Source of the DNA: Streptomyces blattellae
GTDB taxonomy: Bacteria > Actinomycetota > Actinomycetes > Streptomycetales > Streptomycetaceae
Assembly: GCF_009709555.1 (NCBI RefSeq)
Contig: NZ_WJBG01000123.1
Location: forward strand, 20,933-84,932
Direction: 5' to 3'
DNA: 64,000 nt
Positions 1-8,739 of the stretch are shown here, piece by piece. Numbering within the stretch: position 1 is the first letter of the stretch; every line of letters begins with the position of its first letter. Below the pieces are notes generated by a model, which was not told the origin of the DNA, searched no databases, and saw nothing but the letters and a program-made list of their open reading frames with translations. Position numbers and translations under genes: made by a program.

Positions 1-42
1 GCCACGACGGCGCCGCAGACGACCGACGGCCCATCGCGGCGC

Positions 43-900
43 TCACAGCGGAGCGCTCACGCGCTGCTCCGCCTCCGCCTCCACCAGTCCCAGCCGCGCG
101 TCCCGTACGAACTCCACCTCGCGGCGCAGCAGCCGGAACCACATGAAGACCACGAACCCGGCGAAGACGAACCACTCCCCGGTGTAGCCGAGGTTCTGGA
201 AGGCCTTCAGGTCCAGCCCGGTGTCCTGCGCGGCGGCCGCCGGCACCGCCTTCATCCCGGCGTCCGCGGTGTTGAGGGTGATCCAGGCGTCGTACACGTC
301 GTACGGCACCAGGTTCACCAGCGAGGCCGCGCTGATCGCCGCGGTCTGCCCGGCCGGCAGCCCGCCCCGCGCGCTGACCCCGTTGTCCCCGGGCGTCTCC
401 GACGCCTGGAGCGCGCCGGTGACGGTGACCTCGCCGGAGGGCGCGGCGGGCGCCTCGGCGGCGTCGGCGTCACCCGGCAGCCAGCCCCGTACGACGGGCA
501 GCGCCCGGCCCTCGTCGGTGCGCAGCAGCGTCAGTACGTAGAAGCCGCGCCGGTCGTCCAGCTCCCGGTCCGGCACCAGCAGTTGCTTGCCGTAGCGCCC
601 GGTCGCGGTGACCTGCTCGCCGGAGGTCTCCTTGTCCACGGGCAGCAACTCGGCCAGCGGACGGGCCGCCTGGTGCCGGTCCGAGGCGGCCTTCTCCTCC
701 GCGGCCTGCTGGCTGTCCACCCGCTCCTCGAACCGGCTCAGCTGCCATGACCCCATGAAGACGCAGAAGGGGATGGCGAGCAGCACGAAGACGTTGATTC
801 CCCACCAGCGGGGGGTCAGCAGGAACCGGTACACGCCGTCAACGGTACGGGGCGGCTGCGCCGGACAGGCCCGCGGGGTCGGCACCTGAGGTGGAGCCAT
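43..900 (-). CDS. SURF1-family cytochrome oxidase biogenesis protein
   Basis: About 285 residues. A first membrane segment lies near residues 33-50 (GINVFVLLAIPFCVFMGSWQL, the typical SURF1 opening with a GxWQ-like motif). A periplasmic-type domain of about 190 residues follows, then a second membrane segment near residue 250 (EWFVFAGFVVFMWF). This two-helix layout is that of SURF1/Shy1, which helps assemble cytochrome c oxidase in the membrane. I take the ATG at 900 (MAPPQ); the frame stays open upstream but that would overlap the divergent peptidase gene. Nothing nearby suggests an operon partner. The family call is confident; the role in this organism is inferred from the family. Confidence 0.85.
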   Translation of the reverse strand: MAPPQVPTPRACPAQPPRTVDGVYRFLLTPRWWGINVFVLLAIPFCVFMGSWQLSRFEERVDSQQAAEEKAASDRHQAARPLAELLPVDKETSGEQVTATGRYGKQLLVPDRELDDRRGFYVLTLLRTDEGRALPVVRGWLPGDADAAEAPAAPSGEVTVTGALQASETPGDNGVSARGGLPAGQTAAISAASLVNLVPYDVYDAWITLNTADAGMKAVPAAAAQDTGLDLKAFQNLGYTGEWFVFAGFVVFMWFRLLRREVEFVRDARLGLVEAEAEQRVSAPL

Positions 901-967
901 CGTGGAGTTATCCACAGGCTGGGGAGCTGGCCAGCGGATTGTCACCGGAAGCGGGCAGTATGGGTCC

Positions 968-2785
968 ATGACTGAGAGCAACGGGTCCGACTCTCCGGAG
1001 CGGAAAGAAGACATGCCGGACTGGGAGAAGCGCTTCCGGGCGCCCCGGGTGTCGCTGCCCGACTGGGCGGAGGACGCACCGGACCGTTCCCTGTTCGTGT
1101 CGAACGCGACGGGGACGTACGAGTTGTACGCCTGGGACCGTTCGACGGGCGAACAGCGCCAGGTCACCGACCGGCCGAACGGCACGACGGACGGCGTGCT
1201 CTCCCCGGACGGCGCGTGGATCTGGTGGTTCGACGACAAGGACGGCGACGAGTTCGGCGTCTGGCGGAGCCAGCCGTTCGGCGGGGGAGCGGACGAGACC
1301 GCCGTCCCCGGCCTGGAGCCGTCCTATCCGGCGGGCCTGGCCCTCGGCCGGGACGGGAGTACGGCGGTCGTGGGCCGCTCCACCGACGAGGACGGTACGA
1401 CGATCCATCTCGCGCGCGTCGGCGAGGACCCGGTGGAGATCTACCGGCACCGTGAGTCGGCGGGCGTCGGCGACCTCTCGCACGACGGCTCGCTGATCGC
1501 CGTCGAGCACACCGAGCACGGCGACGCGATGCACTCGGCGCTGCGGGTGGTGCGCCCGGACGGCTCGGCGGTCGCCGAGCTCGACGACACCAAGGGCGGC
1601 ACCGTCGAGCTGGGCCTTGAGGCGCTGGGCTTCGCGCCGGTCGACGGGGACACGCGGCTGCTCATCGGGCATCAGCGGCGCGGTCGCTGGGAGCCGCTGG
1701 TGTGGGACGTGGCGAGCGGCGTGGAGACCGATCTGGCGCTTGATCTGCCCGGTGACATGAGCGCCGAGTGGTATCCGGACGGCTCCGCGCTGCTCATCGC
1801 GCACAGCTTCGAGGCCCGCAGTGAGTTGTTCCGGTACGACCTGGCGTCCCGCGCGCTGGAGCGGGTCCCCACCCCGGCGGGCTCCGTCTCCGGGGCGACC
1901 GCCCGTCCGGACGGCACCGTGGAGTTCCTGTGGTCCTCGGCCGCCGAGCCGTCCACCGTGCGCTCCACGTCGGGCGGTGTCGTCCTGGACCCGCCCGGCA
2001 TGCGGTCGCCGGGGTCGGTGCCGGTGGAGGACGTGTGGGTGGAAGGGCCGGGAGGCCGTATCCACGCCCTGATCCAGAAACCGGCGGGCGCGGCCGGCCC
2101 GCTCCCCACCGTCTTCGACATCCACGGCGGCCCGACCTGGCACGACAGCGACTCCTTCGCCGCCGGCCCGGCCGCCTGGGTCGACCACGGGTACGCGGTC
2201 GTGCGGATCAACTACCGCGGCTCCACCGGGTACGGGCGCGCATGGACCGACGCGCTCAAACACCGGGTCGGCCTGATCGAGCTGGAGGACATCGCGGCGG
2301 TCCGTGAATGGGCGGTCGCCTCGGGCCTTGCCGACCCCGACCGGCTGATCCTCACCGGCGGCTCCTGGGGCGGCTACCTCACCCTCCTCGGCCTCGGCAC
2401 CCAGCCCGACGCCTGGACGCTGGGCCTCGCCGCGGTCCCGGTCGCCGACTACGTCACGGCCTACCACGACGAGATGGAAGCCCTGAAGGCCATGGACCGC
2501 ACCCTCCTCGGCGGCACCCCCGAAGAGGTCCCCGAGCGCTTCGAGGCATCCTCACCGATCACCTACGTCGACCAGGTCAAGGCCCCCGTCTACATCTCCG
2601 CGGGCGTCAACGACCCACGCTGCCCCATCCGCCAGATCGACAACTACGTCAAGCGCCTCGAAACCCGCGGTGCCGTCCACGAGGTGTACCGCTACGACGC
2701 GGGTCACGGCTCACTGGTGGTCGACGAGCGGATCAAACAGGTGCGGCTGGAACTGGACTTCGCCCAGCGGCACCTCAAGGGCTGA
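968..2785 (+). CDS. S9 family peptidase (prolyl oligopeptidase type)
   Basis: 605 residues. The N-terminal ~370 residues form a beta-propeller-like region with TolB/WD-type repeats (for example LSPDGAWIWW, DLSHDGSLIAV, EWYPDGSALLIA). The C-terminal part is an alpha/beta hydrolase domain. The nucleophile sits in GGSWGG (Ser466), with the expected acid at NDPRC (Asp549) and base at GHG (His580), so the triad looks complete. No signal peptide is visible, so it should be a cytosolic peptidase acting on short peptides. The start at 968 is preferred over 902 because the divergent SURF1 gene starts at 900. MPDWEK at 1013 is a possible alternative start. Confidence 0.9.
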   Translation: MTESNGSDSPERKEDMPDWEKRFRAPRVSLPDWAEDAPDRSLFVSNATGTYELYAWDRSTGEQRQVTDRPNGTTDGVLSPDGAWIWWFDDKDGDEFGVWRSQPFGGGADETAVPGLEPSYPAGLALGRDGSTAVVGRSTDEDGTTIHLARVGEDPVEIYRHRESAGVGDLSHDGSLIAVEHTEHGDAMHSALRVVRPDGSAVAELDDTKGGTVELGLEALGFAPVDGDTRLLIGHQRRGRWEPLVWDVASGVETDLALDLPGDMSAEWYPDGSALLIAHSFEARSELFRYDLASRALERVPTPAGSVSGATARPDGTVEFLWSSAAEPSTVRSTSGGVVLDPPGMRSPGSVPVEDVWVEGPGGRIHALIQKPAGAAGPLPTVFDIHGGPTWHDSDSFAAGPAAWVDHGYAVVRINYRGSTGYGRAWTDALKHRVGLIELEDIAAVREWAVASGLADPDRLILTGGSWGGYLTLLGLGTQPDAWTLGLAAVPVADYVTAYHDEMEALKAMDRTLLGGTPEEVPERFEASSPITYVDQVKAPVYISAGVNDPRCPIRQIDNYVKRLETRGAVHEVYRYDAGHGSLVVDERIKQVRLELDFAQRHLKG

Positions 2786-2961
2786 CCCAGGGGGACGGCG
2801 GGGTCGAGAGCGGTTGCCGCCGCACGACCACGACCCCGCCGTTCCGTCCAGATCCCTCCGCGCACCGGTGCCCGCGCGGCGCGCGTCGGGCTTGCCCGGC
2901 ACGAACAGGACGGGGATCCGCCGACCCAGGGGCGGGCCGGGCCCGACACCCCGGGGCCGCG

Positions 2962-3162
2962 GTGGGAACTGGCGATGCCGGCATGGCGGGGGTCGGTGGG
3001 AACTGGCGATGCCGGCATGGCGGGGGTCGGTGGGAACTGGCGATGCCGACACCGTGGGGTCGGTGGGAACTGGCGATGCCGGCATGGCGGGGGTCGGTGG
3101 GAACTGGCGATGCCGACACCGTGGGGTCGGTGGGAGCTCGCGATGCCGACACCGCGGGGTCG
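2962..3162. repeat. Six tandem 33/34-bp repeats
   Basis: Units start at 2962, 2996, 3030, 3063, 3097 and 3130. Each begins GTGGGAACTGGCGATGCCG. Two variants occur: a 34-bp one containing GGCATGGCGG and a 33-bp one containing GACACCGTGG. They occur in the order A A B A B B', the last with point changes. The alternating variants suggest duplication of larger blocks as well as single units. Confidence 0.9.
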
Positions 3163-3190
3163 CTGCACGCGACCACGAACGCCAACGTCG

Positions 3191-3260
3191 TCCGTCGGAG
3201 TCCGTCGGAGTCCGTCGGAGTCCGTCGGGGTCCGTCGGGGTCCGTCGGGGTCCGTCGAGC
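3191..3260. repeat. Seven tandem 10-bp repeats (TCCGTCGGAG/GGGG)
   Basis: Seven copies of a decamer, TCCGTCGGAG three times, then TCCGTCGGGG three times and a diverged TCCGTCGAGC. The 10-bp period is close to one helical turn, so all copies would face the same side of the DNA. Confidence 0.9.
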
Positions 3261-3456
3261 GTTCCCGTGGTGTGACGGTCCCCGGGACCATGATGCCGCG
3301 CGTGCGCAGCCGCCGACGCCGCCGTCGTGGAGCCCGCGGTGGACGGCGCGGCGGCCACGCACGACGAGGGTGTCCCGGCGCGCGGCCAGCAACAGCGGCG
3401 GGACGGTCGCGAAGCAGCCGCGGCTGGTCGCCGTCGCCGGCTGAGCCGCAGAGCGC

Positions 3457-5391
3457 TTACGCTCCCGCCCGCTCCCGGTTCCGCCGCCCCAGCAGCTCCG
3501 CCAGCCCCCTGCGCGTCGCCGCCAGCACCACCCTGTCCTCGGCCCGGAGCACATAGCCCTCGTGCAGGTCCCACACGAGCCCTGACGGCCGTACGTCCCC
3601 GTCGTCGTTCCCCGGCGACGGCGGGAGGGCCAGATCGGGCTGGCGTTCGTCGGGCGTCGTCGTGTCCAGCGCCAGCACCCGCCACGCCCCCGGCCGGAAC
3701 GCCTCGGCGACCGTCTTGCCCTCCAGCTGCGGATGCCCGCCCACGTCCACCGCCGCGAACAGCAGCACGTGCCGCTCGACCGGGATCGCCCCCAGGATCT
3801 GCCGCCCCATCATCGCGCCGGCGAAGGAGGGCGCGGCCAGGTGCGTCACGCTGCGGCTGCGGGTGGAGGCGTTCGGGTGGGCGGCGCGCAGGGTGCGGTA
3901 GACGGCGGTCGCGAAGTCGTCGTCGTACAGGCGCAGTACGACGCGCAGGTCGGGCCGTACGGAACGACCGTACAGCACGGCCTCCAGGTTGGTCGTGTCC
4001 GAGCTGGTCACCGCGAGGAGCGCGCTCGCGCGGTGGATCTTGGCGGACTCCAGGACGCCCTCCTGGGTGACGTCCCCGAGGATCACCGGCACCCGAAGCC
4101 GTCGCGCGGTCGCAACGCCCCGCGCCTCCGGGTCGGCCTCGACGCACACCACCGGGATGCTGAGTTCGTGCAGCCGGGTCAGCACCCGGGTGCCGATCTT
4201 GCCGAGGCCGAGCAGTACGACATGCCCGCCGAGCCCGCGCGGCGGCTTGCGCAGGGCCGAGGCGCTGCGGAAGGTGCCCAGCGCCTCCAGCACGGCGGCC
4301 AGCAGCACCGGCAGCAGCAGCAACCCCAGCAACCCGGACAGCAGTTGCAGGATCTGCCGGCCGAGGGACTGGTGCAGGGCGGGTTCGTTGATGGCGAAGA
4401 GATCGAGCAGGGTCTCGTAGGTCGCGTACAGCGGATGCTCGTCGGTGACCACCGTCAGCGCGACCGCGAGCGCCAGCACACACCCCACCAGGCCCGCCAG
4501 CGACCACCGCAACCGCCGCGAGAACAGCGACGCGAAGGCCGGCAGGACACCGCCCGCGCGCCCGGCCGGCAGCGACGGACCCGAGTACGACACCTGCTCC
4601 AGGACCACGGCCCCGCGCCCGGCGGCGGCCTGGACCGCCGCGTCGTCGGGCAGCAGTTGTGGCCCCTGCTCGTCGCTGCTTTCCGAATCGCTGTCCGTGG
4701 GCGACAGCAGTGCCAGCGTGGCCAGCCCCGGATCGGCGATCCGCCCCCGCCACGGCTGCCGCTCGACCGCCCGCAGCAGCAGCCCGTCCGTCTGGACCAC
4801 CTTGCTGGTCCCGGCGAGCGCGGTGGCGGCCAGCGCCGGTGCGGCCGTGTCGGCGTCGGACAGCACGGTCGTGGACGCGTCGGCGCCGATGTCGTCGATC
4901 CCGGTCGCCAACGCGGCCGCCTGGTCGAGCAGTTCCTCGATGTGCTGCCCCAGACGCCGGTTGTAGAGCCGCAGCACGAGCCGCAGCCGGGGGTTGATCC
5001 GGCGGGCGGTGAGGGCGGCGCGGATGTTGGTTTCGTCGTCGTCGTAGACGAGCGCCAGCGCGGCGGCCCGGTCCACACCCGCGTCGGCGAGCACGGCCTC
5101 GGTGATCTCGGGCGCCTCCACGAGCCGCTCGTTGCCACCGGGGTTCCCATTGGCCCGGCTCACCGCCGCGCTGACCATCCGGTCCAGCAGCGCCGCCGAA
5201 GCCGCTCGCGCCCGCCCGACCACCGGTGGCCGCGCGGTGGTCACCGAGGGCGGTACGACGAGGGTGACCTGCTCGCCGTACACCCCGCGCAGTTCGGCGG
5301 CGAGCCGGTGCGCGAGGCCGTCGTCGCCGCACACCACCATGTGCGCGGACGTGCCGCCCGGCTGCCCCTGATTCGGAACGCTGCTCCCCAC
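3457..5391 (-). CDS. Two-RCK NAD-binding (TrkA-N type) membrane protein
   Basis: 644 residues. An N-terminal Rossmann/TrkA-N domain starts near residue 17 (MVVCGDDGLAHRLAAEL). Two hydrophobic segments lie near residues 300-320 and 352-372 (SLAGLVGCVLALAVALTVV and LLSGLLGLLLLPVLLAAVL). A second TrkA-N domain starts near residue 390 with a clean GLGKIG nucleotide-binding turn. The layout resembles CASTOR/POLLUX-type or BK-like ion-conductance regulators, so a role in potassium or other ion transport is likely but not shown. Between the two hydrophobic segments (HPLYATYETLLDLFAINEPALHQS) I see no TVGYG-type selectivity filter. The gene is convergent with the peptidase and divergent from the permease. 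Confidence 0.8.
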   Translation of the reverse strand: MGSSVPNQGQPGGTSAHMVVCGDDGLAHRLAAELRGVYGEQVTLVVPPSVTTARPPVVGRARAASAALLDRMVSAAVSRANGNPGGNERLVEAPEITEAVLADAGVDRAAALALVYDDDETNIRAALTARRINPRLRLVLRLYNRRLGQHIEELLDQAAALATGIDDIGADASTTVLSDADTAAPALAATALAGTSKVVQTDGLLLRAVERQPWRGRIADPGLATLALLSPTDSDSESSDEQGPQLLPDDAAVQAAAGRGAVVLEQVSYSGPSLPAGRAGGVLPAFASLFSRRLRWSLAGLVGCVLALAVALTVVTDEHPLYATYETLLDLFAINEPALHQSLGRQILQLLSGLLGLLLLPVLLAAVLEALGTFRSASALRKPPRGLGGHVVLLGLGKIGTRVLTRLHELSIPVVCVEADPEARGVATARRLRVPVILGDVTQEGVLESAKIHRASALLAVTSSDTTNLEAVLYGRSVRPDLRVVLRLYDDDFATAVYRTLRAAHPNASTRSRSVTHLAAPSFAGAMMGRQILGAIPVERHVLLFAAVDVGGHPQLEGKTVAEAFRPGAWRVLALDTTTPDERQPDLALPPSPGNDDGDVRPSGLVWDLHEGYVLRAEDRVVLAATRRGLAELLGRRNRERAGA

Positions 5392-5548
5392 GAGGGAAAA
5401 GACTGCCTCAACGAGACCCGTGGTTCCAGCAACTGGTTGAACACCCGGGGCTGTTCGGCCGTACTGGAGGGGAGGAGATCAGCGCTTCGAAGACCAGCGC
5501 CCCGAAGATCGCGCCCCCTCGCACCGGAGCACCGGAGGTACCCCGCCC

Positions 5549-6565
5549 GTGGCCGTCACCAAGTCGCCCCCGACACAGGGTGCCGCGTCGAGCGCGGGAC
5601 CGGAGGAACCGCAGGGCAGGCGCCTCGACTCCCCGCTCGTGCTGATCACGGTGCTGGTGCTGGCCGTGCTGGCGCAGGGCCCGATCCGGCGGATGCTGGG
5701 CGCCCCGGTGATGCAGACCTGGACGACGGTGTTCGTCGCCGTCGTCGTACAGGCGCTGCCCTTCCTGGTGCTCGGGGTGCTGCTGTCGGCGGCGATCGCG
5801 GTGTTCGTGCCGCCGTCGTTCTTCGCCCGCGCCCTGCCGGGGCGCCCCGCGCTCGCGGTGCCGGTGGCCGGAGCGGCGGGCGCGGTGCTGCCGGGGTGCG
5901 AGTGCGCGTCGGTGCCGGTGGCGGGCGCGCTCATCCGCCGCGGGGTGACTCCGGCCGCGGCGCTGGCGTTCCTGCTCTCCGCACCGGCGGTCAACCCGAT
6001 CGTCCTGACCGCGACGGCCGTGGCCTTCCCCGACAACCCCGAGATGGTCCCCGCCCGTCTCGTCGCGAGTCTGCTCGTGGCGTGCGCGATGGGCTGGTTG
6101 TGGCTGCGCCTCGGCCGCACCGACTGGCTGCGCCCACCGGCCCGTTCGTCGTACGACGGCCAGGGCAGGGGCGCGGCGTTCTGGGGGTCGGTCCGGCATG
6201 ACGTGATGCACGCCGGTGGCTTTCTGGTGCTCGGCGCGATTGCCGCCGCGACGCTGAAGGCCGTGGTGCCGGAGACCTGGCTGCGCACGGCGGCCGACAA
6301 CCCCGTGGTCGCCGTGCTGGCCCTCGCCGCGCTCGCCGTCCTGCTGTCGATCTGCTCGGAGGCCGACGCGTTCGTGGCGGCCTCGCTGACGCAGTTCTCG
6401 CTCACGGCCCGGCTGGCGTTCCTGGTGGTCGGGCCCATGGTGGACCTGAAGCTGTTCGCGATGCAGGCGGGCACGTTCGGCCGCGACTTCGCCCTGCGCT
6501 TCGCGCCCGCCACCTTCGCGCTGGCGGTGCCGGTGTCGGTGCTGACCGGGGCGGTGCTGCTGTGA
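5549..6565 (+). CDS. Permease, YraQ/ArsP (DUF318) family
   Basis: 338 residues with about eight hydrophobic segments. The conserved loop GCECASVPVAGALIRRG near residue 115 is diagnostic of this permease family, and LLSICSEADAFVAAS is the second conserved half. Members move metalloids or organoarsenicals or have unknown substrates; nothing here fixes the substrate. The GTG start at 5549 follows GGAGG at 5534-5538. The gene overlaps the next by 4 bp (GTGA), so the two are translationally coupled, as usual for this permease plus TIGR03943 partner. Confidence 0.85.
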   Translation: MAVTKSPPTQGAASSAGPEEPQGRRLDSPLVLITVLVLAVLAQGPIRRMLGAPVMQTWTTVFVAVVVQALPFLVLGVLLSAAIAVFVPPSFFARALPGRPALAVPVAGAAGAVLPGCECASVPVAGALIRRGVTPAAALAFLLSAPAVNPIVLTATAVAFPDNPEMVPARLVASLLVACAMGWLWLRLGRTDWLRPPARSSYDGQGRGAAFWGSVRHDVMHAGGFLVLGAIAAATLKAVVPETWLRTAADNPVVAVLALAALAVLLSICSEADAFVAASLTQFSLTARLAFLVVGPMVDLKLFAMQAGTFGRDFALRFAPATFALAVPVSVLTGAVLL

Positions 6566-7266
6566 ACCGGCAGGCCCAGGCGGCCGTGCTCTTCCTGCTC
6601 GGCGCGACCCTGCTGCACGCGGGCCTGACCGACCTGTACCTGCGGTACGTCAAGGCGGGCCTGCGTCCGCTGCTGCTGCTGTCCGGCGCGGTGCTGATCG
6701 CGGCGGCGCTGGCGACGGTGTGGTACGAGCGGCGCGGCCCCGGCGGACACGCCGGGCATCGGGAACCGCGCGTCTCCTGGTTGCTGGCCGTCCCCGTCCT
6801 CGCCCTGATCCTGGTCGCGCCGCCGGCCCTCGGCTCGTACAGCGCCGTCCGCACGGGGACGGCCCTGCAAGAGCCGTACGGATTCACGAAGTTGCCGGAG
6901 AGCGGTCCCCTGCGCCTGGCCCTCGCCGACTACGCGGGCCGCGCGGTCTACGACGACGGCCGCTCCCTCCGCGACCGGCAGCTGAAGATCACCGGCTTCG
7001 TCGCGCTGGACCGCGACGGCACGCCCTACCTCGTCCGCATGACCCTCAACTGCTGCGCGGCGGACGCCCAGCCGGTCAAGGTCGGCCTGACCGGACACAT
7101 CCCGCCGGTGCTGCAACCGGACACCTGGCTGGAGGTCACCGGCACCTACACCGCCCGCCGCACCCACGACCCGGTCAACGACGGCCCGATCCCGTTCATC
7201 GAGGTCACCGAGGCCCGGCCGGTGGCTGAGCCGCGGGACCCGTACGACGAGACCTGGAACTCCTGA
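6562..7266 (+). CDS. TIGR03943-family permease partner protein
   Basis: 234 residues. Two or three N-terminal hydrophobic segments (residues 4-25, 33-53, 71-92) precede a soluble domain containing the paired cysteines VRMTLNCCAADAQPV near residue 155. That domain ends in an OB-like stretch (WLEVTGTY). This protein is found beside YraQ/ArsP-type permeases and is thought to be a subunit of the same transporter. The GTG start at 6562 overlaps the permease stop, giving a two-gene operon. The substrate is unknown. Confidence 0.8.
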   Translation: MNRQAQAAVLFLLGATLLHAGLTDLYLRYVKAGLRPLLLLSGAVLIAAALATVWYERRGPGGHAGHREPRVSWLLAVPVLALILVAPPALGSYSAVRTGTALQEPYGFTKLPESGPLRLALADYAGRAVYDDGRSLRDRQLKITGFVALDRDGTPYLVRMTLNCCAADAQPVKVGLTGHIPPVLQPDTWLEVTGTYTARRTHDPVNDGPIPFIEVTEARPVAEPRDPYDETWNS

Positions 7267-7285
7267 CGGACGGGGGTTCTGGGTT

Positions 7286-7459
7286 TTTGATGACCGCCTG
7301 GTGGTCGCCGAGGACTGGCACGCCGAACTGTGGCTGGACGACGCCGGCAACATCGCCTTGTACTCGAAGGTCTGGGCCACCCCGCGCGAGTCGGCGGTGC
7401 ACGGGGCCGACGCCCACAGCGTCGTCAACGCTGCCCGCCGCGCGCTGAACTCGCGTTGA
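7286..7459 (+). pseudogene. C-terminal remnant of an unrecognised small protein
   Basis: The frame running from about 7286 to the stop at 7457-7459 reads as a sensible protein tail (DDRLVVAEDWHAELWLD..., ending RRALNSR). It has no good start codon or ribosome site, and the sequence before it is the end of the previous operon. It looks like the last ~57 residues of a gene whose front was lost. I do not recognise the family. Confidence 0.4.
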
Positions 7460-7529
7460 GGCGCACGTGCGCTTCCGAGCGCCGTGCGCCCGAGGCCAGG
7501 CTTGCCCGGCCTGCCTTACCCTGTCGCCC

Positions 7530-7841
7530 ATGACGACGCCGACAACCACCAACAGGCCGTGTGCCTGCGCGAGTTACTCGTTCCTGGTTCCCCTTCACGG
7601 CAACGACGAGGGCGATATGACCTCCGAGCGCATCACCACCGAGTGCACGAGTACGACCCAAAGTACCTACGCCCAGGGACACGACGCCAAGCTGAGGAAG
7701 TTCCTCGTTCAGGCCGGTGTCGGTGGCCATAAGGTCCAGCGCACAGAGGGCAAGATCGTGATTGCCAAGGAGGCGCTCCGGTGGGCGGCTGACCTGGGTT
7801 GGGAAGACGACGTACGCGCTGCCATCGACCGCGCAGCCTGA
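7530..7841 (+). CDS. Small cysteine-containing hypothetical protein (mobile-element type)
   Basis: 103 residues from the ATG at 7530 (MTTPTTTNRPCACASYSF). An N-terminal CAC motif is followed by TSTTQSTYAQGHDAKLRKFL. This motif resembles a small protein often carried by Streptomyces phages and integrative elements (a 'PGHDAKLKGFL'-like core). Its function is unknown. It lies next to a gene remnant, so the area may be a scar of a former element. The family resemblance is from memory, so confidence in the origin is modest. Confidence 0.6.
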   Translation: MTTPTTTNRPCACASYSFLVPLHGNDEGDMTSERITTECTSTTQSTYAQGHDAKLRKFLVQAGVGGHKVQRTEGKIVIAKEALRWAADLGWEDDVRAAIDRAA

Positions 7842-7984
7842 GCAACCCCGGGCCCCGGAGCAAGTGCGGCGAGAGGGATGCCGCCACCGAGCGGCTGAAC
7901 CCACGAACTCGGCGGCGTGTCCGGGTGGGCGGGGGCGGCTGCTCGGAGCAGGGTGGGCGGCACCGTCGTCGTCGAGGAGGAATC

Positions 7985-8128
7985 GTGGAGCGTCGTGTCC
8001 GCGCTGTCTTGGCCGTTGCCCTCGCCGGGCTGATGCTGCTCGTGGTTCCGGCCGTGGCTCAGGACGGCCATGGCCACGTCGAGCGAAACGAATGGAACGT
8101 CCCGCTCACCGGCATCCGCCTGCTGTAG
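7985..8128 (+). CDS. 47-residue predicted secreted peptide
   Basis: GTG start at 7985 preceded by a strong GAGGAGG at 7974-7980. The peptide begins ERRVRAVLAVALAGLMLLVVPAVAQ, a textbook signal sequence with two arginines, a hydrophobic core and an A-x-A-type cleavage site. A charged tail of about 21 residues follows (DGHGHVERNEWNVPLTGIRLL). If cleaved, the mature product is only about 20 residues. I do not recognise it. The strong ribosome site and clean signal peptide argue that it is real. Confidence 0.6.
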   Translation: MERRVRAVLAVALAGLMLLVVPAVAQDGHGHVERNEWNVPLTGIRLL

Positions 8129-8171
8129 CGCGCGCACGCGCTGCCTGAGACGGCTCCATCACCCGCACCGC

Positions 8172-8621
8172 CTACCCGAAGATCCCCAGCGCCCCGTCCA
8201 CCGACCACGACTGCCACCCCATCGCGAACAGCGTGACCAGGGAGATCAGCGCCATCATGAGGTTCTGGCCCTGCTCGGCCCAGTCGTGGATCATCAGGGT
8301 GAGGTAGATCAGGTTGAGGACGAGGCCCGCGACGAGGGCGATCGGGGTCAGGAAGCCGGCGATGAGGCCGAGGCCGAGGGCCAGTTCCGCGTAGGCGACG
8401 ACGTAGGCCATGAGGCGTGGGCGGGGGCCGACGACGCGGTCGAAGCCCAGCCGGACGAAGCTCCACCGGTGTTTCTCCGCGATGCCGGCCGCCCATCGGA
8501 TGCCGCCGCCGGCGAACCAGTCCCGCTTGTCCTTGTGCCGCCAGCTCTCCAGCCACCACAGGCCGAGGCCGATACGGAGGACGGCGAGCCACTCGGCACC
8601 GCTCAGCCAGATGCTCTGCAT
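8172..8621 (-). CDS. DoxX family membrane protein
   Basis: 149 residues with four hydrophobic segments. It opens MQSIWLSGAEWLAVLRIGLGLWWLESWRHKD, a DoxX-like first helix and loop. Further segments are AYVVAYAELALGLGLIAGFL, IALVAGLVLNLIYLTLM and MALISLVTLFAM. DoxX proteins are small membrane proteins with redox-associated or unknown roles. It is divergent from the amidohydrolase gene, and the 21-bp dyad at 8708-8728 lies between them, so both could share a regulator. Confidence 0.8.
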   Translation of the reverse strand: MQSIWLSGAEWLAVLRIGLGLWWLESWRHKDKRDWFAGGGIRWAAGIAEKHRWSFVRLGFDRVVGPRPRLMAYVVAYAELALGLGLIAGFLTPIALVAGLVLNLIYLTLMIHDWAEQGQNLMMALISLVTLFAMGWQSWSVDGALGIFG

Positions 8622-8707
8622 ATGGACCTCCCCGGGGAGGGCGCCGGTTCCCGTGCGGCCGTTCCCTACGTTCCCTTGCTGCCGCGCGAAGGCTGCCCTA
8701 ACCTCTG

Positions 8708-8728
8708 AATCTGATGGTTCGTCAGATT
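8708..8728. promoter_or_regulatory. 21-bp inverted repeat, probable TetR-type operator
   Basis: Perfect 7-bp arms AATCTGA and TCAGATT separated by TGGTTCG, ending 11 bases before the amidohydrolase start codon at 8740. A dyad this close to the start fits a repressor site over the promoter or 5' end. No repressor gene is adjacent, so the regulator must act from elsewhere. Confidence 0.65.
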
Positions 8729-8739
8729 AGGGGTACAGC

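Larger units (their letters stand above)
2786..3456. other. Gene-free stretch dominated by tandem repeats
   Basis: About 670 bases between the peptidase and the convergent RCK protein. Reading frames are open here in several phases only because of GC bias and repeats. Two tandem arrays fill the middle (listed separately). I see no credible gene. The part from 3270 to 3440 has no recognisable feature. Confidence 0.6.

Noticed and set aside
908..2467. 519-residue minus-strand frame opposite the S9 peptidase
   Set aside because: Antisense shadow of a clear peptidase; composition typical of a GC-rich antisense frame.
2962..3260. CRISPR array
   Set aside because: Units are contiguous with no unique spacers and no cas genes are nearby.
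2711..5332. 873-residue open frame on the minus strand over the repeats and the RCK gene
   Set aside because: Arg/Ala/Gly-rich text in a wrong frame of the RCK gene, no motifs; open only because of GC bias.
3733..6201. 822-residue plus-strand frame across the RCK gene and permease
   Set aside because: Antisense to one gene and out of frame with the next; no protein character.
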